IMG/VR virus record: IMGVR_UViG_3300036830_000158
Coordinates: 1-63,581 of that record
Source of the DNA: a virus
Length of the DNA stretch: 63,581 bases
Direction: 5' to 3' (one strand)
In this document: positions 7,709-17,306 of the stretch, piece after piece
How positions within the stretch are numbered: position 1 is the first letter of the stretch
Layout of the letters: every line of letters starts with the position of its first letter
Position numbers and translations under genes: made by a program
Notes under the pieces: generated by a model
Databases searched by the model: none
The model's input: only the letters and a program-made list of their open reading frames with translations
Told to the model about the DNA's origin: nothing

Positions 7709-9797
7709 TGCCGCTGAGCGTGCGCCGCATCGTCGCCATGCGTTGTTTCAGCACCCGCTGCGCCCGGTTGATCACGGCGCGCGTATGGCCGCGACCATAA
7801 GTCTGGGCAAGCCTTGACAGCGTCGCCCGCTGCGCCGCCGGATCGGTGTCGAATAGGGCGCGCGTCAGGGCGACGGCGTCATCGTCGCGCATCGCAAAGA
7901 ACTTGGTGACCTGATCGAAGACCTCATTGGACAAGGCGCTGCGAAGACCCTGGTCCTTGATCATACGGCCGAGCCGGGTGCCTAGGCTGAAATCGAGGAT
8001 GTTCTGCTGCCGTCGCGCCGTCGCCGAATTGCCGCGCACGGCATTGTTCGTAGCGGCAAGTCCCTGTTCCAGTTCGACGAGTTGATAGAAGCGGTCGCGC
8101 TGCTTCGGCGTCATGATCTCGCCGAGAACCTCGCGGGTATTCGGCCGGTCGAAATAGCTGATCATATCAGTGCCGAGCCGCTTGCCGCCGAGTGCTTTGC
8201 GAACTTCGCGGGCGATGCCGATGCGGAACATGCGTTTTTCGCCAGTGGACAGGGCGCGATATTGATCGCCGGTGATTTCAGCGTCACCTTTCATGAAGGC
8301 CCGGCCCGAATCGAGCGCCTCAAGCATCTCGGCGCGGCTGCCATAGACATCGCGGGCCTTGGCGTAAAGCGATTCCGTCAATGGTTGTCCGGTTTTCGCA
8401 TCGATTGCCGGTTTGCCGGTTGCATCGAGCACCGGCGCCATCGTCGATTCGTCGGCAACCTTGACAAGCTGTTTTTTCAGCGTGGTCAGCAGTCGCGCCT
8501 CGTTGTTGCGGCCGGCCTTCTGCGCGCTTCCGATCATGTCGTCTATGGCGCGCTTGCCAGCATCGAAACGGGCAGGCGACAGATCGGTGTAAGCCTGTTT
8601 TACGGTTTGACCGCCCACATCGCGCGTCGCGGTCGCGGCGATGAACTGTTCGCGCGCCTGATCGAGCGTGCGCTTCAGTGCTGGCGCGGCGGCCAGATCC
8701 TCGATCTGATTGCCGTAGAGCACATCGCCAACCGGGATGCGCACATCCATGTTGCGGAAGGCGTCATACGCGGTTTTCGATAGGCGCTGCTGCTCATCGG
8801 TCAGTTTCGCCTGCGTCTTGGCAAAATCGCCCGTCGTCACTTGCATCGACCGGCGCAGATAATCATTGATCCGGCCATATTGCCCGCGAGCCCGATCGAC
8901 CAGAAAATCGCCCGATATCGCCCTGGCCTCAGGCGACACCAAGGCTGCAGTATCGGCAAGGTCGCGCGTCACCGGCCCCAGATCGGCGATGCCCATCTGC
9001 GGATTGAGCTGCGTCTTGCCGAATTTCGTCGCCGCCTGCGCCTCGTCCAGCATCCGCTGGGCTTCCCCCGGCGGCGTATTCTGGGCCGCCAGAGCTTGGT
9101 TTAGCCTGGCGTCAACGTTCGCGCTGCGGGAGCGGACAAAGCCGGCCGCCTGGCCGAGACCACGAGCGCCGGAGCCAGCAGTCCGTGCCACAGCGCCAAC
9201 CACAGGCGCTACGACTTCGGTGATTAATGGAGCGGCAACCGCGCCTGTCCCGGCTCCCCAGGCGGTTCCCTCGATGCGACTGCCGACGCCGCCCTCGCTA
9301 TGCCCGAAGCCCGACGCGCCGCCATACTCGCCGCCGCTGATGATGCCTTGCCTGACGCGACCGGCAAGCGTCGGGGCCAACCGGAAGCCCTTGGCGATGC
9401 CGGCGGAGCCTACCGCGCCGACCAGCTCGGCCGGATAGCGGACGTACCAGGGAATATACTCTTCGGCTTGCTGTTCCTGCTTCCTGGTGCGCCCGGCAGC
9501 TTCGGAATAGGCTTCGCCGGCGCTGTTCCAGATCGACGGATTGCCAGTCCGGCGAGCGCGACTGCCCGTGACGAATTCCTTGGCCGCAGCTCCGGCGCCG
9601 ACAATTTCGTCGCGCAGACCGAGTGGGTCAACGGCGAGATTGGTGAGGTCCTCAAACCCACGCGCCGTGGAAGCGAGCGGCCCGAAGCTCTCGTAGCGCG
9701 TGTCCTTTGGCGGCTCTTGCGCCGCAGCGTATTTTTCCCATGGACCACTCGCTGGGGCCGACGACTGATCGGCATATTTTTCCCAAGGGCCAGCCAT
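7644..9797 (-). CDS. Large internal virion / DNA-ejection protein
   Basis: 717 aa from the ATG at 9797, which overlaps the stop of the upstream gene (TAATG). The N-terminus carries two copies of a GPWEKYA motif 17 residues apart, as seen in many podophage internal proteins. A long helical, Ala/Arg-rich body follows, with Gly-rich stretches near residues 130-220. In P22-like phages the genes at this place (after the gp7-like gene) encode ejection proteins that leave the capsid with the DNA and form a channel across the envelope. The role here is inferred from order and composition. Confidence 0.7.
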   Translation of the reverse strand: MAGPWEKYADQSSAPASGPWEKYAAAQEPPKDTRYESFGPLASTARGFEDLTNLAVDPLGLRDEIVGAGAAAKEFVTGSRARRTGNPSIWNSAGEAYSEAAGRTRKQEQQAEEYIPWYVRYPAELVGAVGSAGIAKGFRLAPTLAGRVRQGIISGGEYGGASGFGHSEGGVGSRIEGTAWGAGTGAVAAPLITEVVAPVVGAVARTAGSGARGLGQAAGFVRSRSANVDARLNQALAAQNTPPGEAQRMLDEAQAATKFGKTQLNPQMGIADLGPVTRDLADTAALVSPEARAISGDFLVDRARGQYGRINDYLRRSMQVTTGDFAKTQAKLTDEQQRLSKTAYDAFRNMDVRIPVGDVLYGNQIEDLAAAPALKRTLDQAREQFIAATATRDVGGQTVKQAYTDLSPARFDAGKRAIDDMIGSAQKAGRNNEARLLTTLKKQLVKVADESTMAPVLDATGKPAIDAKTGQPLTESLYAKARDVYGSRAEMLEALDSGRAFMKGDAEITGDQYRALSTGEKRMFRIGIAREVRKALGGKRLGTDMISYFDRPNTREVLGEIMTPKQRDRFYQLVELEQGLAATNNAVRGNSATARRQQNILDFSLGTRLGRMIKDQGLRSALSNEVFDQVTKFFAMRDDDAVALTRALFDTDPAAQRATLSRLAQTYGRGHTRAVINRAQRVLKQRMATMRRTLSGITGEIAGNYEARRSPQPQMQP

Positions 9798-11314
9798 TAC
9801 TGAACCTTCTCCCAACTATTGGGGTCCGCCGGATTGCCGCCCTTAAAGCGGTGTCCGTCTTCAATGTCGCCGATCCGTGGGCCACCGCCCTGCACTGGCG
9901 TGCCAGCAGGCGGCCCGGACGGCGCCGCCGTCTGCCCGCCCGGTTTCTGCCGATGCGCCTCGCGCGCCATCTCCGGCGCTTGCGTGGCAAGCATGGCCTC
10001 ATTGGCGAGCGTATCCAGCACGGCGCCATAGACATCCTGGTCCATCGCGGCGCTCAACTGTTCGTTGGCGTTTTTCTGCGCGTTGACGGTGACGGTCGAA
10101 TTGCCGCGGCCGATGATGGCGGCATAGGCGTTGATGACAGCCTGCGTTCTTGACCGCAAGATGGCCTGGGCGGGGTTAAGCGTAGCGTTCTGGTAGCCCT
10201 CCAGCAGCTTGTTCCACGGCAAGAATGAGGATCGCGGAACATTCTTGATCGCTTCACGGGCCGGCGGAAGGAATTGCTCCAATTCCTTGGTGGCGATCTC
10301 CATCTTGCGCTCTTGAACCGATCCGGTGCGCTCCGCCGCTTTCTTGCCGCCGAATTCGATCCTGCGATTGAAAAGCTCTTCCGGCGTCAGCCCGCCTTCT
10401 TCCTGCAACTTCTGCGAGAATTCGATCACCTTGGCGCGGTTCTTGTTGCCGACATCGCGCGTGCCGAGACCTTGGAGAACGTCGGTCTCGCCCATATTGT
10501 AGCGCTTGGCCAGATTCATCGCCGCCTCGTCGGACAAATAGCCCGAGCCTTGCGTGCCTGGCGGCAGCGGCGGCGTCACGTCCGTCGCCTCGCCGGTTTT
10601 CGGATCGTAGCGGAGCAGCCGCCCATCATACGTCTTCTCGATCTTTGGCAGGAACACGCCGCCGGTCAGCGCCGTGCGGCCTTCAGGCGAGGTCGGCTCG
10701 ATGCCGGCCGCCTTGAGGTTTCTGACCTCGGCTGTCGGTTCTTGCGCCTTGTACAGCTCCTGGATCGGCACGGCCTGCGAGATGATATTGTGCAAGAGCA
10801 GATCGTTCGGCGGCTGCTGGGAAAGCTGCTGGAACTGCTGCGGCGGGATATCGCCGTGATCGGCGGCGTCCTTCAGGCTCTCCTGCCAGCCTTGCGTCTT
10901 GGCGTCGCCCTGCAGGCCCATCACATACTGCGCCCGCCTGGCGTTGCGCATCATCTTCTGGTCGAACTGCTGCCGCTCGCCTTCGGCCATCTGGCCGCGC
11001 ACCGCCAGGACATGCGACTGCACTTCAGGATATCTCGACAGCTTGTCGACGGCGCCGGGCGCGTTCGGGTCCTTGCTGTATTCCGTGAGAGCGTTCTGCT
11101 CGCCCCGCTGCTGAGAAAGCTGCAGCTGGATCAGACTATTACGCTGCGCCGCTTGCTGGCGCTCCATCGCCAGCCTTTGATCCTCGATCCCCATCGAATG
11201 CCGGGCCTGCTCTTCGGCGAGTTGCTCGCGTCTGAGCTGCGCGGCCATCGCAAACGGTCGCGCGATATCGATCGTCGGCGACTGGACGCCGAGGGCGACG
11301 GAATAATCGGCCAT
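9797..11314 (-). CDS. Virion protein, probable DNA-ejection component
   Basis: 505 aa. A long Gln/Arg/Glu-rich helical N-terminus (residues about 20-110) is followed by a mixed region, and the C-terminal end GDIEDGHRFKGGNPADPNSW is a short module that recurs at the C-termini of many podophage ejection and virion proteins. It sits between the gp7-like gene and the 717-aa protein, matching the ejection-protein cluster. Confidence 0.7.
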   Translation of the reverse strand: MADYSVALGVQSPTIDIARPFAMAAQLRREQLAEEQARHSMGIEDQRLAMERQQAAQRNSLIQLQLSQQRGEQNALTEYSKDPNAPGAVDKLSRYPEVQSHVLAVRGQMAEGERQQFDQKMMRNARRAQYVMGLQGDAKTQGWQESLKDAADHGDIPPQQFQQLSQQPPNDLLLHNIISQAVPIQELYKAQEPTAEVRNLKAAGIEPTSPEGRTALTGGVFLPKIEKTYDGRLLRYDPKTGEATDVTPPLPPGTQGSGYLSDEAAMNLAKRYNMGETDVLQGLGTRDVGNKNRAKVIEFSQKLQEEGGLTPEELFNRRIEFGGKKAAERTGSVQERKMEIATKELEQFLPPAREAIKNVPRSSFLPWNKLLEGYQNATLNPAQAILRSRTQAVINAYAAIIGRGNSTVTVNAQKNANEQLSAAMDQDVYGAVLDTLANEAMLATQAPEMAREAHRQKPGGQTAAPSGPPAGTPVQGGGPRIGDIEDGHRFKGGNPADPNSWEKVQ

Positions 11315-11324
11315 GGTCGACCTC

Positions 11325-11972
11325 CTACATCGTCACCGGCACAGAGCCGGTCATCATGGTTGGATTGGCGAAGGACGCCGGCGGCGAATAGGCGCTGGTT
11401 GATGCCGGGTTCTGGTTGAGCAGGTTGTAAAGCATCAGATTGTTGGCGGTCCCGCTGAGGCTGGAGTTGAGCGCGTTCGCCGATCCAACCAGCCCAGAGG
11501 CCGTCGCCTGACCGGCATTGCCGATCTGATTGCCTTGGCCAGCGGCGGCGTTCTGGCCGATGCCGGCGAGCTGCAAGAGCTTGTTCGCATAGTTCTGGAA
11601 ATTCTGCGTCGCCATGCCTTGTCCGTAACCGACAAGATCGCGCGCATTGTTGCCGGACAACAGCTGCCCTTTGGCCGCGTTCGAGAATTCGAGCGCGCGC
11701 TGGCCCTCGCCAAAGGCGAACTGATAGTCGGGCGAGTTCTTGAACGCATCGAGTGCGGCGGCGTTGAACGGCGTCGTCGGCTGGCCGTCCGGGCCGATGC
11801 CGTAGAGCTGACCGAGCGTTGCGATCGCGCCGGTCCCGGCATTGGTGAACGGGGCTTCGAGCGCGGCGGCTTTGTTGGCTGCCTTGGTTTGCGTCGACGC
11901 CGCTTTGTTGGCGGCAAAGATGGACGCGCCACCGCCGATCACGGCGGAGCCGATAGTCGCGCCGATTGGCAT
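11325..11972 (-). CDS. P22 gp7-like DNA-injection protein
   Basis: 215 aa. The N-terminus (IGATIGSAVIGGGASIFAA) is a Gly/Ala hydrophobic helix. The core shows the signature of phage DNA-transfer proteins: LDAFKNSPDYQFAFGEGQRA, then AAKGQLLSGNN and LVGYGQGMATQNFQNY. It is likely packaged inside the capsid and ejected with the DNA. Confidence 0.8.
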   Translation of the reverse strand: MPIGATIGSAVIGGGASIFAANKAASTQTKAANKAAALEAPFTNAGTGAIATLGQLYGIGPDGQPTTPFNAAALDAFKNSPDYQFAFGEGQRALEFSNAAKGQLLSGNNARDLVGYGQGMATQNFQNYANKLLQLAGIGQNAAAGQGNQIGNAGQATASGLVGSANALNSSLSGTANNLMLYNLLNQNPASTSAYSPPASFANPTMMTGSVPVTM

Positions 11973-12002
11973 GATCAGTTCATCCTTAAATGATGACGGC
12001 CG

Positions 12003-12773
12003 TCAGTGCAGTTCTCTGACGACGGGAACGAAGAAATCGTCCTTGCCCTTGGCCTTGACGACGACCGCGTTGCCGATATCGAGGGTGACCGGGTCGCGGC
12101 ACATGATGGACATCGGCACATAGCCGGCCATGGCTGCAAATCGGTTGTAGAAGATCACCGCCTTATCGAGCTGCCCGCCCAGCAGCATTTCGACGGCGGC
12201 GCCGACATAACGGTCATGGATGTTGTCGTCAGGATGTTGCGGCTCCTTGCGGCCGCGCAGAGCGAATTCGGCCGCAAGCCGTTCATGGAACCAGGTCCCA
12301 CGGTCATTGAGGCCTGGGGCGGTGCGAATCCAGTCCTGAACGGTGAGGGCATGGATATCGGCCGGGATCGGCTGGCCGTCGCTGGTCCACCCAGTCGGAT
12401 TGGTGAACTGATAGACGCCGTGGATTGCTCTGGCGAGCGCCCTGGCGGCGATATTGCCCTTCGGACAGCGGGTCATCAATTCCATTGCCGGCGTGCGGCA
12501 GAACATCCATTTCAGGCAGCCCTGAGCGAATTCAAGCGTCCAGGCGCCTCGTCCCTCCGATAGCACCATGGTGTGCGCTTCGTAGATCCCTCTCTGCAGA
12601 TGCGCGAACAGCATGACGCCGTGCGCGCCGGCAAGCGCGATGTTGGCGGAATCGGCCACGGCCGGCGTCAGATCAAGGTCACGATCCGGGGTCGGATTGA
12701 CCCAGGCGCGAATATCGGGATGGTTGGCGATCGCATTGATGCGTTCCGGCGAAACGGTGCGCTCGATGTTCAT
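12003..12773 (-). CDS. Phage protein with possible acetyltransferase (GNAT-like) fold
   Basis: 256 aa. The N-terminal two thirds (SANIALAGAHGVMLFAHLQR, then GIYEAHTMVLSEGRGAWTLE) resemble GNAT-like proteins often encoded next to podophage gp10 genes. A catalytic assignment is not possible by eye. Its start overlaps the stop of the 148-aa gene (ATGA at 12770), so the two are translationally coupled. Confidence 0.55.
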   Translation of the reverse strand: MNIERTVSPERINAIANHPDIRAWVNPTPDRDLDLTPAVADSANIALAGAHGVMLFAHLQRGIYEAHTMVLSEGRGAWTLEFAQGCLKWMFCRTPAMELMTRCPKGNIAARALARAIHGVYQFTNPTGWTSDGQPIPADIHALTVQDWIRTAPGLNDRGTWFHERLAAEFALRGRKEPQHPDDNIHDRYVGAAVEMLLGGQLDKAVIFYNRFAAMAGYVPMSIMCRDPVTLDIGNAVVVKAKGKDDFFVPVVRELH

Positions 12774-13216
12774 TTCAGGATGAATCCTCCATTGCCGCTG
12801 TCGAAGGCGTCGGCGACGACCAGCAGATAAAGGCTGCCGGAGACGATGTCGGCATTGCCGGCCTGAGACGCCCCATCAGACTTGTAGACCTTCAATGTCG
12901 GCAGGGCGCCTTTCGCGGGAACCACGGTCGCGGTCACCGATCCGGTCGAGCCCGCGTCGGCGACAAAGGCGAAGATGTCGTAATCGCGATAGCCGGTCAG
13001 GCGCGGCGAGGCGTTGTTCGGCGTCAGCGTAATCACATTCGATGTGGTCGACGCCGAGCACGGGATGACCCGGCTACCCGCATTGATGTAGCCGGATAGT
13101 CTCTGCCAGGCCAAAAGGAACTCCGCGGTCGGCAACCCGGTTTTCACATCGACGATCGGCACATTGGCATTGAGCGGCGGCAAGGCGTCGGCGATCCAGG
13201 CTGTCGGAATGGTCAT
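12770..13216 (-). CDS. Small virion-region protein, beta-rich
   Basis: 148 aa with a first segment (PLPPLNANVPIVDVKTGLPT-like, ending AWQRLSG) typical of short podophage neck or fibre-attachment proteins. The second half is beta-rich, Ser/Thr/Gly-laden. It is encoded one base after the gp10-like gene and overlaps the next gene. Possible tail-spike connector; not certain. Confidence 0.5.
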   Translation of the reverse strand: MTIPTAWIADALPPLNANVPIVDVKTGLPTAEFLLAWQRLSGYINAGSRVIPCSASTTSNVITLTPNNASPRLTGYRDYDIFAFVADAGSTGSVTATVVPAKGALPTLKVYKSDGASQAGNADIVSGSLYLLVVADAFDSGNGGFILK

Positions 13217-13217
13217 G

Positions 13218-14639
13218 TTAAAGCCCGATGCTCATTTCAGGGCCGCGCGCGGCGTAGATCGTGCGGCGCACCGGATCGGAGCAGGTCACCTTCAGGCAGC
13301 GCTCGAAGAAATTCCCGAGCCGGTCCCATCTGAGCTGATAGGCGGCGCCATCGGTCTCTCCTCGCCTGCCCATCGACGCCCAGAGTTCCGGCGTATCGAA
13401 CGTCCAGCCGCCATCGTCGGAGATCGACAGCATCATCTGCGGGTTCTCGCCCTGTCCGGCGGTGAGACCGACGCCGGTTTCAATATCAAGCTCGAACCAG
13501 GGCATGAAGACGCGCTTGCCGGAGCCATGAAGAGGCGGCGAAACCGCCTCTGCGCGGGTGTCCTCGCCGAACTCGGTGTAGGTCGCGTTCGAGAGATAGG
13601 CGATCTTGCCGGTAAAGGCGTCGCCGATATAGGTGCGCCCATAAGCCGATACGGCGCAATTGGCCCGCCACCGGCCAAGACTGTTGCCGAGCCGGTCGTG
13701 GCTTTCCCGTTCATGCCAGAGCCCGGTGGCGATATCGTACTCCCACGTCGCCGCCACGCTCGGGAAGGTGAAGCACACGAATTTATGTCCGTTCCAGCCA
13801 TAGCTGCAGCAGAAGGCGTCCGAGATCGAGCCGTAATCTTCCCAGGCCTGTTCGATGGCGTGCGTCGAGATCCGCTGCAGGGATCTTCCGCTAAGCCGAT
13901 AAGCGATGCGGTCGTTGCCGAGAATGTACAGCCCCTCGTCTTCCGATGCGATCGCCGCGGCGGCGGCAAGTCCGCGCTGGATCGTGGCGCCTGGAATGCG
14001 TTCGAATGGGAAGTTAGCGGCGCCTGTGTTGGAATAAAGCTCGGTTGATCGGGTGCCGAGGACGTAGACGATCTGGTTCTGATTGAAGACGGCGACCACA
14101 TTGTCGGAGTTCGATTCCGCCGTGGCGAAAGCGGTCGAGTCATAGCTGGTTCCGTCGAGCAGATCGGAGCGGAACCATTTGCTGGTGCCGTCCCGATCGA
14201 ACAAGAAGAACTCGTCCATGAAAGTGACCGATTTCGCGGCGTTAAAATCGGTATCCGAGATCAGCCGGAACCCGGCGGCGGCCGACCAGATATAGCCATT
14301 GACGCCGTTCACGACGACGGTCTGCGTGCCGTTGTCGGACATCGACACCGGAGCCGAACCGGAAATCTGTCCGCCGAGTTGCGTCACGGTGTGATCGGAA
14401 TCGATCTGATAAAGGAACGCCCCGGACACCGCGAAAAGCGTTTCGTTCATCACCCGGAAGCCGCGCACCGGCCCGTTGCCGAGGGTTGCGGCGGTGACGA
14501 CGCCCGGAGAGCCCAGCAGCGCCACGGACGACTTCGCGCCTTTGGGTTGCGCTTCGGCGTAATAATTGACGAGACGCTGCGCTGAGAGCGGCTTTGACGG
14601 GTGCCGGTAGCTTTGCGTCGCGAACGGGATATCGGTCAT
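13218..14639 (-). CDS. P22 gp10-like packaged-DNA stabilisation / tail hub protein
   Basis: 473 aa. The start YRHPSKPLSAQRLVNYYAEA and the following LGSPGVVTAATLGNGPVRG are hallmark segments of the P22 gp10 family, which forms the hexameric ring below the portal that plugs the DNA exit. Several beta-propeller-like repeats follow. It is placed next to the gp4-like gene, as in P22. Confidence 0.85.
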   Translation of the reverse strand: MTDIPFATQSYRHPSKPLSAQRLVNYYAEAQPKGAKSSVALLGSPGVVTAATLGNGPVRGFRVMNETLFAVSGAFLYQIDSDHTVTQLGGQISGSAPVSMSDNGTQTVVVNGVNGYIWSAAAGFRLISDTDFNAAKSVTFMDEFFLFDRDGTSKWFRSDLLDGTSYDSTAFATAESNSDNVVAVFNQNQIVYVLGTRSTELYSNTGAANFPFERIPGATIQRGLAAAAAIASEDEGLYILGNDRIAYRLSGRSLQRISTHAIEQAWEDYGSISDAFCCSYGWNGHKFVCFTFPSVAATWEYDIATGLWHERESHDRLGNSLGRWRANCAVSAYGRTYIGDAFTGKIAYLSNATYTEFGEDTRAEAVSPPLHGSGKRVFMPWFELDIETGVGLTAGQGENPQMMLSISDDGGWTFDTPELWASMGRRGETDGAAYQLRWDRLGNFFERCLKVTCSDPVRRTIYAARGPEMSIGL

Positions 14640-14642
14640 CGG

Positions 14643-15593
14643 TTACGGGTTCATGTCCGGACCGAACTGTATGGGTTCGGCTTCACGGTCCCAGCCTTCC
14701 ATGTCGTCGAGGAATTGCGCCGCCTTTTCGGCGATCATCGCCGCCTTTTGCGCCGGCACGTCGAATTCAGGGGCGAGCTCGTCGGCGAGCTGCCATTTCA
14801 TGGTCCTGATCCATTCCTGCGGCAGGTCGGGATTGTCGCCGGCGGCGTCGAAATCCATGATCGGACGCCACCAGGTGAAGTTGACGAAGCCCTCGAAGGG
14901 ATCAGGCACATGCCAGAGATTGAGATAGCCGGTCGTCAGTTGCGGGTCGTAGAAAGCCGAAACCGCCGCTCCGGACTCGGTTTTGTTCGGCAGGCGGCGG
15001 TAGTCGAGCCTTGAGATCATTCTGATCACAGGACTTTCCGTGCCGGTGTCGGCGTCCTGCCACCTGGCGTCGACAATCTTCAGAGGCCGCACGATCTTGG
15101 TCGTGTAGGCGTAGACATGCGATCCGGCCGACACTGAATCTGTCAGCGTCGCCGCCAGCGTAATGGTCGATCCGGCCGGCGCGCCGCTGACTGTGGTCCA
15201 TTGCAGCGAGCCGGCGTCGAGCACGACGCCGATATGGTCCCCGTCGGAGATCCCCGTGATGGAGTCGACATCGATGCTGCTCGCGGCTGTTGAGGCTGCG
15301 GCAGAGACGGAGGTCGCCGTATAGCTCTGCGTGGCGTGGTCGGATAATGCGGCGTCGGAGAGCGCATACGTGACTTGCCCAGGCTGCGGAAACAGCGTCG
15401 CCTCGGTCTCGGTCCAGACGTGGAGGCCCTTGCCCTGCCAGTGCTTGACCAGCATGTTGAGCGCCTGAGCGCTATCGGTCACCATCTTGGCGTTCGGCGT
15501 CTGTGTCGCCCGAATCGCGCCGATCAGACGCAATGCGGCAAGAACGATATCGTCGCGGACGACGTTGAAGTCGGAAGAACCGGACGTCGCCAT
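14643..15593 (-). CDS. P22 gp4-like head-tail adaptor
   Basis: 316 aa. The N-terminal about 80 residues (VLAALRLIGAIRATQTPNAK, then ALNMLVKHWQGKGLHVWTET) match the gp4 tail accessory factor, which binds the portal. A Ser/Thr/Ala-rich beta domain of about 90 residues is inserted after it, followed by the rest of the adaptor fold (LDYRRLPNKTESG to AAQFLDDMEGWD). This makes the protein roughly twice the length of P22 gp4. Confidence 0.8.
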   Translation of the reverse strand: MATSGSSDFNVVRDDIVLAALRLIGAIRATQTPNAKMVTDSAQALNMLVKHWQGKGLHVWTETEATLFPQPGQVTYALSDAALSDHATQSYTATSVSAAASTAASSIDVDSITGISDGDHIGVVLDAGSLQWTTVSGAPAGSTITLAATLTDSVSAGSHVYAYTTKIVRPLKIVDARWQDADTGTESPVIRMISRLDYRRLPNKTESGAAVSAFYDPQLTTGYLNLWHVPDPFEGFVNFTWWRPIMDFDAAGDNPDLPQEWIRTMKWQLADELAPEFDVPAQKAAMIAEKAAQFLDDMEGWDREAEPIQFGPDMNP

Positions 15594-16060
15594 TACGCCA
15601 GATCCGATCGCGCCACGGCGCTTGTGTTGATGACGCTGTTGCCGCTGGACGCAGCCCAGGTCAGGGGAGAGACCACGGTGACGGACGTTGCATCGGGCAC
15701 GGTCTGTACTCGCGTTGAGAACATCTGCTTATTGTCCAGCCCGACGAGCAGCCGGTCGCCAACTCCGAAGCGCGCCGATGACGTCAAAGTGAGCGTCGAC
15801 GCGCCGGCGGCATGATCGCCGTCGAGCTCCGCCGTCAGTGGTCCGATGAACTGGGATATCTGACGCGGGCGGGGATCTTCGACGAAGAGGTCATCGGTCA
15901 GGCCGCGCACCAGATCCTGCGGCTGGCGCGGAAACCAGGCCCGCGTCCAGGTTCTGAGGCCGTTCCACTCCTTGCGGGTTTCCGAGGCGTAGCGGACGAA
16001 CCCGGTGCGGTCGCAAACAACCAGATGATCGCCGAGCTTCCAGCGATTACGGATCGGCAT
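15593..16060 (-). CDS. Small virion-region protein
   Basis: 155 aa from the ATG at 16060 (MPIRNRWKLGDHLVVCDRTG), which has an AAGGA ribosome site; an upstream in-frame ATG at 16105 would overlap the previous gene. The N-terminal half shows a short conserved segment (EWNGLRTWTRAWFPRQPQDL) seen in small phage neck genes. The C-terminal half repeats the Ala/Ser/Thr beta style of the inserted domain in the gp4-like protein. Confidence 0.6.
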   Translation of the reverse strand: MPIRNRWKLGDHLVVCDRTGFVRYASETRKEWNGLRTWTRAWFPRQPQDLVRGLTDDLFVEDPRPRQISQFIGPLTAELDGDHAAGASTLTLTSSARFGVGDRLLVGLDNKQMFSTRVQTVPDATSVTVVSPLTWAASSGNSVINTSAVARSDLA

Positions 16061-16061
16061 G

Positions 16062-16358
16062 TCAATTCCTTCCCCGCCAATAGCCGCGCGCAATCCCGAT
16101 TCCACGCAGCAATGGCCGTGAATTTAACCGAACCAGCGCAAGGATCGACCCAAGGACTGACGCCATCGCCGTGACGGTCTTGGCGATGGAGTTCGGTCCA
16201 AGGCTCATGGCTAGCTGCATATTGGCGATAACGCCCTTTCCGGTTGACCGGACAACCGTTGCGGCTAGAGAAACATTCGCGACGATGGCCTGAGTGAACA
16301 CTGTTCCGGTTGAGGAGATCGGCTCCCCAATCGCCTTGCCGACAAAGCCGCCGATCAT
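16062..16358 (-). CDS. Hypothetical hydrophobic virion-region protein
   Basis: 98 aa, rich in Ala, Val, Ser and Gly with no clear membrane helix boundary, ending in a basic tail (RGIGIARGYWRGRN). It lies one base before the 155-aa gene. No family recognised. Confidence 0.5.
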   Translation of the reverse strand: MIGGFVGKAIGEPISSTGTVFTQAIVANVSLAATVVRSTGKGVIANMQLAMSLGPNSIAKTVTAMASVLGSILALVRLNSRPLLRGIGIARGYWRGRN

Positions 16359-16361
16359 GGA

Positions 16362-16751
16362 TCAAGCCTGATCCAGAACCGCTTTGACGGTGAAACTGAT
16401 GCTGTCGCCACTCGACAGGTTGATCACCCCGAAATCTCCGTAGATCCCGAGATTTCCGCCAGCGGGTGGGTTGCCGGCCCCCGCCGCATCGAACACTCCC
16501 ACCTCGGTAATTGCCCTGCTTCCCGTTGCAACGATGGTTCCCGTTATCTGATAGGTGTCATCAGCGGTGTTGGTGGTCTGCTGGCTGCTTGTGCCGGGGA
16601 CGCGGGATTCATTGGCCGGCGTCGCCAGATCGGTTGCTGTAGCCGTCTGACCTGATCCGGTTCCCCAGCCTACATGGAGAGGGCGAGAGGCGTAGCTGTT
16701 CCATGCGGCCGTCGCATTGGCGAGGCCGGTATTCACGACGAGCGAAGCCAC
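16362..16751 (-). CDS. Tail-fibre-like small structural protein
   Basis: 129 aa with a strand-rich, fibre-like sequence: GWGTGSGQTATATDLATPAN, then QITGTIVATGSRAITEVGVF and SGDSISFTVKAVL. This is the arrangement of phage proteins related to tail-collar or decoration domains. Its start lies inside the end of the preceding 57-aa gene. Confidence 0.6.
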   Translation of the reverse strand: MASLVVNTGLANATAAWNSYASRPLHVGWGTGSGQTATATDLATPANESRVPGTSSQQTTNTADDTYQITGTIVATGSRAITEVGVFDAAGAGNPPAGGNLGIYGDFGVINLSSGDSISFTVKAVLDQA

Positions 16752-16906
16752 GCGATCAGTCTCCTGAGCCTGTAAGCAAGACGGCGGAATGGGTTCTTGT
16801 GCCAGTAGGAGACCGTTCCAAGGTCTTCGACAGTCCCGTCGGCGCGGGTGATGACCGCAGTGATCTCGACCTGCCCAAAGCCAGACCGGGCCTGAACATT
16901 AGCCAT
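16733..16906 (-). CDS. Small basic-tailed hypothetical protein
   Basis: 57 aa, MANVQARSGFGQVEITAVIT then DGTVEDLGTVSYWHKNPFRR and a basic/hydrophobic tail ending IAWLRSS. It overlaps the upstream gene (start inside 16899-17306) and the downstream gene (19 bases), and it fills what would otherwise be an empty gap. The two-strand start and tight overlaps favour a real gene. Confidence 0.6.
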   Translation of the reverse strand: MANVQARSGFGQVEITAVITRADGTVEDLGTVSYWHKNPFRRLAYRLRRLIAWLRSS

Positions 16907-17306
16907 GGCTCTTCTTTGTGACCGCGATGATGATTGACCCGAACCGGTCGGACCGAAGCCCGATCGTCGTCAGTTTAAGACGACCGCTGCCGCCCATTTC
17001 CGTCGCTCTGTCCGGGAGGCTGCCGCACCAACCGAAATCAGGCGCCCCGCTGCCTCTGACCAGCGTCCAGACCGGAACGTCGCCGCCGTCATATTCGAAT
17101 TCCAGCCGGCAATCGAATCCGATGAGGCCATACATGATCTTGTCGATGCACAGCGTCGGGACCTTGCCGCCGTTCGGATCGAAGGTCTTCTCCGGGTCGA
17201 TGACGATCCGATCGACAAGATCGCCATCATCGTCGCCGACGATATCGACATGCAGAAAAGCTTGGCGACTGCCGTCCATGAGTTTGGAGACCACGAGACC
17301 GGACAT
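16899..17306 (-). CDS. Structural protein, paralogue of the 17306-17707 product
   Basis: 135 aa. Its opening (SKLMDGSRQAFLHVDIVGDD) aligns with that of its neighbour (TKILDGAKNSVVHVFLRGDG). Both end in a shared pattern (GSGRLKLTTIGLRSDRFGSI here). It is therefore one of a tandem duplicated pair. A virion decoration or fibre-base role is likely from position only. Confidence 0.65.
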   Translation of the reverse strand: MSGLVVSKLMDGSRQAFLHVDIVGDDDGDLVDRIVIDPEKTFDPNGGKVPTLCIDKIMYGLIGFDCRLEFEYDGGDVPVWTLVRGSGAPDFGWCGSLPDRATEMGGSGRLKLTTIGLRSDRFGSIIIAVTKKSHG